Below are positions 57,410 to 64,000 of a DNA stretch of 64,000 nucleotides, piece after piece. This stretch comes from Sinotaia quadrata. Its lineage: Eukaryota > Mollusca > Gastropoda > Architaenioglossa > Viviparidae. The notes under the pieces are model-generated. The model was given only the letters and a program-made list of their open reading frames with translations, searched no databases and was not told where the DNA came from. Made by a program: the position numbers and the translations under genes. The DNA is taken from the NCBI GenBank assembly GCA_028829895.1, contig CM054182.1, positions 14,156,001 to 14,220,000 of the forward strand. Reading direction: 5' to 3'. Each line of letters begins with the position of its first letter. Within the stretch, counting starts at the first letter, position 1.

Positions 57410-57725
57410 GATGTTCTTGGCGGCCACCTGGGTTACGTTTCGCGTCCATGCTGCTCAATTTCCTGAAAGTGTGTGGAAGTCTGTGCTCCATACATCTGGC
57501 TGTCCCCAGGCTCACACAAACAACCGTGTGTTTCTTGTAGCGTTTATTTCACCACGATCTGTTTTCTGTCTGACGGCCATTTCTTGGGCGCTTGAAAGTC
57601 GTCTGAAATCTCATTACGTTTCAATTGAGACAATTTTTATTAGAGAAAATGCACAACTTTTGTATTCTGATTTACATTTTGAAACGCGACAAGTCAGCCC
57701 TCACATTATTAAAATCCAGTACTGA
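57410..57725 (+). other. Weak candidate exon: splice acceptor then 104-codon frame
   Basis: TTCCATTTTGCAG directly precedes G-ATG at 57,411, and the frame runs MFLAATWVTFRVHAAQ... to a stop at 57,725. It is one of the longer open frames in non-repetitive DNA. I recognise no domain, and an alternative register after the acceptor (DVLGGHLGYVSRP) closes soon. Treat as unproven. Confidence 0.15.
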
Positions 57726-57944
57726 ACACAATTGAAATTTCGAATCTAAATTATTATGCACAACTCTAGTATTTTCAACTGTTGTACAATCTTCGTGTTC
57801 ATTTGCAATTCTAATTTGAAGAGCACTTGCAATTTAGAATTCCAGTACAGATAACTGTTGTATTAGGAACTTCAGAGCCGATAATTGTTACAGATGGAAT
57901 CCCGATACAGATAATTCTGCCGCAGATTTTAACTTATTCAAAGA

Positions 57945-58930
57945 ATAACTACCTCAGTTCTTAAACAGAAACATGACACAAACAACTTCTCTTCTTGAAC
58001 AGAAACATGACACAAACAACTTCTCTTCTTGAACAGAAACATGACACAAACAATCTCTCTTCTTGAACAGAAACATGACACAAACAACTTCTCTTCTTGA
58101 ACAGAAACATGAAACAAACAACCTCTCTTCTTGAACAGAAACATGACACAAACAACTTCTCTTCTTGAACAGAAACATGACACAAACAACTTCTCTTCTT
58201 GAACAGAAACATGAAACAAACAACCTCTCTTCTTGAACAGAAACATGACACAAACAACTTCTCTTCTTGAACAGAAACATGACACAAACAACTTCTCTTC
58301 TTGAACAGAAACATGACACAAACAACCTCTCTTCTTGAACAGAAACATGACACAAACAACCTCTCTTCTTGAACAGAAACATGACACAAACAATCTCTCT
58401 TCTTGAACAGAAACATGACACAAACAACTTCTCTTCTTGAACAGAAACATGAAACAAACAACCTCTCTTCTTGAACAGAAACATGACACAACCTCAGTTC
58501 TTGAACAGAAACATGACACAAACAACTTCTCTTCTTGAACAGAAACATGACACAAACAACCTCTCTTCTTGAACAGAAACATGACACAAACAACCTCTCT
58601 TCTTGAACAGAAACATGACACAACCTCAGTTCTTGAACAGAAACATGACACAAACAACTTCTCTTCTTGAACAGAAACTTGACAAAAACAACCTCTCTTC
58701 TTGAACAGAAACATGACACAAACAACTTCTCTTCTTGAACAGAAACATGACACAAACAACTTCTCTTCTTGAACAGAAACTTGACAAAAACAACCTCTCT
58801 TCTTGAACAGAAACATGACACAAACAACTTCTCTTCTTGAACAGAAACATGACACAAACAACTCTTCTTGAAACGAAACATGACACAAACAACCTCAGTT
58901 CTTGAAAAAAAACATGACACAACGAGTGTT
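57945..58930. repeat. Minisatellite, 33-bp unit, ~30 copies
   Basis: AACATGACACAAACAACTTC, TCTTCTTGAACAG. The 33-bp period leaves all three minus-strand frames open for 176-333 codons with 11-residue repeats. Variants recur in blocks: AACATGAAACAAAC (58,108 and 58,209), AACTTGACAAAAAC (58,676 and 58,778), and a shortened CACAACCTCAGTTCTTG (58,486 and 58,617). Confidence 0.95.
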
Positions 58931-58934
58931 CGTG

Positions 58935-59575
58935 GAATAAGACATTTGTTTACACAAATCATGGTTTAAAAATATTTCTTTCTTGAGACATGAAATACGC
59001 TTACACACGCCCGACGATATTTCTCGAGCCAAAAATGATACGTAATGTAGATTTACGTTTCTTGGGACAAGATTGTATTGGCTCATAACAGGACCCAAAA
59101 ATGATACATAATGTAGATTTACGTTTCTTGGGACAAGATTGTATTGGCTCATAACAGGACCCGAAAATGTTTCTTGTGACAAGTGTGTTGATACACATAT
59201 CGTGGTTCGACACGATTCTCCGGAACAAGTGTTTCGACATCTGCGTAATCTTACAGTATTTGGGGATAGAAAAAATATTAACGCATAAAGTAATCTGATA
59301 CTTTTTTCTTTTCTTTTTTTTTTTTTTTTTTGGAGGGGGTGGTGTTCTAGATAAATTGTTGACGTATTAGTAATCCGAAAATATTTTGGGGATACATAGA
59401 GAGTTGACATATAAATGGTCTCACAAGATTTGGGGGATATATAAATGTTAACACATAATGTGATCTGACAATACTTTGGAGAGAGATAAGTTGTTCAAAC
59501 ATAACGTAATCTGACAGTATTTTAGGGATAAATAAGTGTTGACACAAAATGTGATCTGGTACGTTTCTAGGTACA
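58935..59575. repeat. Degenerate minisatellite, ~50-69-bp units
   Basis: Two good 69-bp copies (59,030-59,165) with AATGATACATAATGTAGATT, TACGTTTCTTGGGACAAGAT. Older units (AGTGTTGACACATAATGTGA, TCTGACAATATTTTGGGG) run to about 59,575. A (T)n of about 18 and a G-rich run interrupt it near 59,314-59,342. Confidence 0.88.
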
Positions 59576-59804
59576 CTATAAGTGTCGCCACGTGTCGAGC
59601 GTCGATAGAATCAGTCCTTATTTCAGTGACGTCATTAGTAATAGTAGTTTTTAAAGGTCTCACGACATTAGTTCTAATCTTTGATTTCTTTGACAATGAC
59701 AATTCTCGTCTAATCTAGTTTGTCCTTTTTCATCTGTAACATAAGAAGTATGATTTCAAGTGTTCTTGGCTTTCCCTCCGAGATCTGACAGATTACCAGG
59801 AATT
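59576..59804. other. Unique spacer with a full CRE
   Basis: GTGACGTCAT at 59,626-59,635 contains TGACGTCA. CGCCACGTGTCGAGCG lies just upstream. No gene. Confidence 0.4.
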
Positions 59805-60085
59805 TTGACCATGTTGTGTCAAGTGTGTGCATTGTCCTTGACCATATTGTGTCAAGTGTGTGCATTGTCCTTGACCACAATGCCTCAAGTGCTTGCATTG
59901 TCTTTGACCACAGTGTCTCAAGTGCGTGCATTGTCCTTGACCACAGTGTCTCAAGTGCGTGCATTGTCCTTGACCACAGTGTCTCAAGTGCTTGCATTGT
60001 CCTTGACCACAGTGTCTCAAGTGCGTGCATTGTCCTTGACCACAGCGTCTCAAGTGAATGCATTTTCCTTGACACATAAATGCCC
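59805..60085. repeat. Minisatellite, 33-bp unit, ~8 copies
   Basis: CAAGTGCGTGCATTGTCCTT, GACCACAGTGTCT. The 33-bp period leaves frames of 87-125 codons open on both strands. GTGCGTG/GTGCTTG variants are interspersed. Confidence 0.95.
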
Positions 60086-60179
60086 ATGACTTATTGTCCA
60101 ACGATTATAGCGACTGTACTCTTAGCTTGGAGGAAAGTTTTCATCAGCCAAACTTTCGCAGTCAACAACAGTCAATAAT

Positions 60180-60775
60180 TGACGGGAAATTCTTTATACA
60201 CTGCTAAATACACCAATCTGAGAAGAAATTCATTATTTATTGATACATTTATACGTCAATAACTGCACCAAACTGACAGGAAATTCTTGATTTATTGATA
60301 CCTTTATACACCAATAACTGCACCAAACTGACAGGAAATTCTTGATTTATTGATACCTTTATACACCAATAACTGCACCAAACTGACAGGAAATTCTTGA
60401 TTTATTGATACCTTTATACACCAATAACTGCACCAAACTGACAGGAAATTCTTGATTTATTGATACCTTTATACACCAATAACTGCACCAAACTGACAGG
60501 AAATTCTTGATTTATTGATACCTTTATACACCAATAACTGCACCAAACTGACAGGAAATTCTTGATTTATTGATACCTTTATACACCAATAACTGCACCA
60601 AACTGACAGGAAATTCTTGATTTATTGATACCTTTATACACCAATAACTGCACCAATCTGACAACAACAAAAACTATTTATTGATACATTTAATGCACCA
60701 ATAATTGCACCAAACTGACAGTACAATCTTTATTTTATGACACAAATATTTCAATAAATATAACAATTAAATAGA
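60180..60775. repeat. Minisatellite, 55-bp unit, ~8 copies
   Basis: CCAATAACTGCACCAAACTG, ACAGGAAATTCTTGATTTAT, TGATACCTTTATACA. Copies starting at 60,311, 60,366, 60,421, 60,476, 60,531 and 60,586 show no visible difference. Diverged copies flank them (ATTTATACGTCAATAAC on the left; AATCTGACAACAAC on the right). Confidence 0.95.
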
Positions 60776-60779
60776 ATAG

Positions 60780-61200
60780 AGTTTTACCTATACGAAATTG
60801 ACAGTTGAAATTGAAAGTAACAGACTGTCGGATTATAAATGTAACTAAAGTCATATGAAACTGACATTTACATATAACAGACTGTCGGATTATAAATTTA
60901 AATAAAGATACATGAAACTGACACTTAACAGACGACAGCCCGTTGAACTATAAATGTAAATAAAGACTGATGACAAAAACCTTACTATACATAACGTTGT
61001 CAAGTAATATACTATAAAGACACACAAAAACCTTACTATACGTAACGTGAACTCTATCAAGTAATATACTATAAAGGCACACAAAATACTTACTATACAT
61101 AACGTGAATACTGTCAAGTAAATAATATAAAGGCACACGAAATGCTTACTATACATAACGTGAATACTGTCAAGTAAATAATATAAAGGCACACAACATG
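60780..61200. repeat. Two minisatellites, ~68-bp then ~58-bp units
   Basis: 60,780-60,960: AACAGACTGTCGGATTATAA, ATGTAAATAAAG and GAAACTGACA, three copies. 60,970-61,200: CTTACTATACATAACGTGAA, TACTGTCAAGTAATATA, CTATAAAGGCACAC, four copies with indels. Confidence 0.9.
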
Positions 61201-61284
61201 TTTATATACGAGACAACATTTAACAACTACATTATTTATGTGCATGTGAGATTAAGATCTAATAACAACTAACTATACAAAAAC

Positions 61285-61535
61285 GTGTAAAGTGCTCACT
61301 AAGAACGGAGTGAATAGTTGTATAGTACTCACTAAGAACTGAGTGAATGGTATAGTACTCACTAAGAACTGAGTGAACGGATGCATAGTACCAATTATGA
61401 ACTGAGTGAACGGTTGTATAGTACTCACTAACAGCTGAGTGAGTGGTTGTACAGTACTCACCAAGAAGTGAGTGAATGGTTGTATAGTACTCACCAAGAA
61501 GTGAGTGAATGGTTGTACAGTACCCACATTATTAT
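61285..61535 (-). repeat. Minisatellite, ~36-bp unit, ~7 copies, inverted partner
   Basis: AGTACTCACTAAGAACTGAG, TGAATGGTTGTAT is the reverse complement of the 33-bp family at 55,880-56,280 (CATTCACTCAGTTCTTAGTG). The unit here has extra bases, GTACT, also found in the palindrome arms at 55,829. Confidence 0.92.
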
Positions 61536-62059
61536 GTTACTTGAAGCAAATGTTCGGAAGTATTCTAAAATAACACAGCATATATCATAAGCGACCTATC
61601 GCGTATCAAAATATCTTATCAGTTATTAATTACATCATAAATTCCATCCTGTCATATTTATGATGTGACACATCGCGTTACACATTATCGCACGTTATTT
61701 CGCGTTTGCCTTTGAAGTGCATAAGTGAACCTGAAGTCTGTAACTATAACCTCGCTATCGTTTTCTTGTCACTTTGTAATCTACAACGTCACCGCTAAAC
61801 ATAATGTGCCTCAGTGCAAACTCGCCTTATCGGAATATCGTTGTGCTACAAAGGCCATTTTTATTATTTATCAGCGTTGAATGTCTTTTCTGAGAAATTA
61901 TAATACCTAAGGCTGTCACGCAGCTGACGGCAATAGCGCTGGAACGAGTGTCTGGGCACATTAATATGAATTATACCCTGATCCTTATCGCCACGCCCAG
62001 AGCGAGTGTCCCACGGAATTAGTTAGCAGTTCCGCGTGCACGCACTAAGGAATATAAAC
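61536..62059. other. Non-repetitive island
   Basis: Unique sequence with CpG (61,660-62,040). Nothing coding is supported. Confidence 0.45.
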
Positions 62060-62455
62060 AACAGCTGTCTATTCCATCCTGCCTGTGCTAGAGTAACTAG
62101 ACTCTGTTTTAATCAGCCTCTCTGCTACCTACTAATCCAATCAGTCTTTGCTATTAGACTTTCAATCAGCCTCTGCTACCTACTAATCCAGTCAGTCTTT
62201 GCTATTGGACTGTTTTAATCAGCCTCTGCTACCTACTAATCCAGTCAGTCTTTGCTATTAGACTGTTTTTACCAGCCTGTTCTGCTATAGACTAATCTAA
62301 CTATATTCTTCTGCTAGACTCTTTTAATCAGCTTACTCTAAACCTAATTGACTCAACTTTTGTTGCTAGACACTCTTTTAGTCGGCCTATTCTGCTATAC
62401 ACTAATCCAACCAGTCTTTGCTACTTGACTGTTTTAACCAGCCTGCTGTACTGTA
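62060..62455. repeat. Minisatellite, ~53-bp unit, ~7 copies
   Basis: TTTTAATCAGCCTCTGCTAC, CTACTAATCCAGTCAGTCTT, TGCTATTAGACTG. Three good copies on the left, decayed ones with AACCAGCCTGTTCTGCTATA on the right. Confidence 0.92.
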
Positions 62456-62668
62456 ATCTATTAGAACAAGTCTGTTGTACTATAGACTATTAGAACAAGT
62501 CTGTTGTACTATAGACTATTAGAACAAGTCTGTTGTACTATAGACTATTAGAACAAGTCTGTTGTACTATAGACTATTAGAACAAGTCTGTTGTACTATA
62601 GACTATTAGAACAAGTCTGTTGTACTATAGACTATTAGAACAAGTCTGTTGTACTATAGACTATTCCA
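62440..62668. repeat. Minisatellite, 29-bp unit, ~8 copies
   Basis: TATTAGAACAAGTCTGTTGT, ACTATAGAC, essentially identical copies. It may have grown from the last decayed unit of the 53-bp array. Confidence 0.95.
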
Positions 62669-62884
62669 AATAACCTTCCTTGCTCGGCATACTCCTGCCA
62701 GTCTTCGGTGCTGCACGATATTTTTAACTTGTACTGCTGTATATTCATTCATCCACCATCAGCTGCTTCCAATGCGGGTTATAAACTTCTCAGTGTTCTC
62801 TATTTCATTTGTGTCTGGTGTCTGGCTAAATGTGTTAGGTGTGTCTGGCTATAAGTATGATATGTTATATAGCTGCACGAATTT
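62669..62884. other. Unique spacer
   Basis: Includes GTGTCTGG(T/C)TGTCTGG-type short duplications near 62,811-62,848. Nothing else is recognised. Confidence 0.45.
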
Positions 62885-63990
62885 CATGTAATGTGATATA
62901 CACAGCATGAAAGTCGTGTGTTTCAGGAGTTTATTACAGTCTGAATGTAATATGTCAAGTGTTATACACACAACATGAAAATCGTGTTTGTCAGGAGATG
63001 AATACAGTCTGAATGTAATATGTCATGTTTTATAAATTGTATAAATTTCGTACGTGAATCTTACACGACACGTGTAGAATGATATTTCATGCTAGGTAGA
63101 CTAGTGTTATATGTCACGGGTATAGCTGTTAGATTAATGTTGCATGTCAAGTGATTTTAGTTCGTTAGATTAATGTTACAAATTACGTGTAGAGCTTTGT
63201 AAACTGTTACGTATTTTGTGTATATCTATTGTGTATGTCATGAAGAGAGCTTTGTAGACTAATTTTACGTGTTTTGTATGTCATGAATAGAGCGTGTGTA
63301 GAATAATGTTACGTGTCTTGTTCAGAGCTATTTTGTATGTCATGAATAGAGCTTTTGTAGACTGTTACGTGTCTTGTGTAGAACTATTTTGTATGTCTTG
63401 AATAGAGCTTTGTAGACTGTTACGTGTCTTGTGCAGAACTATTTTGTATGTCCTGACTAGAGCTAAGTAGACAACTGTAATAGGTCGCATGCAGTGTTAT
63501 GTTCACTAATGCACATGCTACATACAGAGATATGTGTTGCGAATCATGAGTGGTGCTATTCACATAATGTTACAGGTAATGCATAGAACTTTATAATGTC
63601 ATGGGTAGGCTATACATATTAATGTTACATTTAATGTATAGAATTATGTATACTGTCATGCGTAGAGGTTTACAAATTAATATTACATGTAATGTATACT
63701 TAATGTCAGGGTTGAGCTAGACAGATTAAAGCTGCGTTACTTCTCATCTGTAGAACTATGCAGACTAATTTTACATGTCATGTGTAGACCTATTCAGATA
63801 AATGTCACATGTCATATACAGAGATTGTTATTACATCTTGTGCTATGTAGATTAATGTTTAACGTCTTGTATAAAATTATGTAAATTGTTGTTGCTTGTC
63901 TTGTTTAAGGCTACAACATTTTCTCACATAAAAACATTATGCTAACAGTTTCGGGGTCGTGATACATCAGCCCTTGACATTTTGTCTTAA
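62885..63990. repeat. Minisatellite lineage, ~68-bp then ~35-45-bp decayed units
   Basis: 62,890-63,035: two copies with ACACAGCATGAAAGTCGTGT and TACAGTCTGAATGTAATATG. 63,040-63,990: about 18 degenerate units with TAGAGCTTTGTAGACTAATG, TTACGTGTCTTG. Runs to the window edge, so the array may continue outside. Confidence 0.88.
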
Positions 63991-64000
63991 TAGTTGTAGT

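Larger units (their letters stand above)
56392..57944. other. 1.5-kb non-repetitive island
   Basis: Includes a perfect CRE palindrome (56,612-56,621), a CpG-rich part at 57,130-57,560 and a candidate terminal exon at 57,410. Frames at 57,107-57,337 and 57,301-57,540 overlap in different registers and have no domain. Confidence 0.4.

Noticed and set aside
57945..58930. CRISPR-like array (about 30 repeats of 33 bp)
   Set aside because: Repeats are directly adjacent with no unique spacers, and the genome is eukaryotic.
57938..58962. Frames of 316 and 333 codons with 11-residue repeats (minus strand)
   Set aside because: All three minus frames are open because the repeat unit is 33 bp, and there is no start context, domain or unique sequence.

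Overview
This is an AT-rich stretch of nuclear DNA from a multicellular eukaryote, most likely an invertebrate. A mollusc-like genome is my guess, from the abundance of minisatellites, the long (CT)n, (CA)n and (TATC)n tracts, and a non-LTR-type tail. Nothing in the sequence fixes the species. I see no operons, no bacterial signals, no rRNA or convincing tRNA gene, no CRISPR array, and no protein-coding gene that I can support. Nearly every long open frame here is a by-product of a tandem repeat, often one whose period is divisible by three.

The window is dominated by minisatellites: roughly 70 tandem arrays with units of about 23 to 89 bp, covering by eye well over half of the 64 kb. Most share one architecture: a core of near-identical units flanked by progressively decayed units of the same family. 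Several long blocks (11.6-12.7, 12.7-15.6, 17.1-19.3, 23.4-25.0, 31.3-32.6, 33.1-34.3, 50.6-53.0, 53.9-55.0 and 63.0-64.0 kb) look like old arrays inside which new sub-arrays were amplified. Some show higher-order structure: dimeric or strictly alternating units, or runs of one variant.

Between the arrays lie non-repetitive islands, some richer in CpG (about 3.75-5.1, 7.6-9.2, 16.5-17.1, 26.2-28.0, 29.9-30.3, 39.3-40.2, 47.7-49.5, 53.0-53.6, 55.1-55.8, 56.4-57.9 and 61.5-62.0 kb). They look like intergenic or intronic regulatory DNA. They carry several full TGACGTCA palindromes, a CTATAAATAG box and homeodomain-like AT-rich sites. Two weak exon candidates, at 55,307-55,383 and 57,410-57,725, are noted but not claimed as genes.

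Mobile-element traces are few. They are: a 144-bp hAT-like MITE with a degenerate 8-bp target duplication inside a minisatellite (23,881-24,024); a diverged dispersed element present twice in opposite orientations (21.8-22.26 kb and 41.38-41.7 kb); the second copy lying within a roughly 1.65-kb insertion that splits a tandem array; an RTE/SINE-like 3' tail near 2.2 kb; and a diverged dispersed repeat pair (3.27-3.50 and 8.87-9.12 kb). One minisatellite family occurs as two oppositely oriented arrays 5 kb apart (55.83-56.28 and 61.29-61.53 kb), and the first begins at an imperfect palindrome of about 88 bp.
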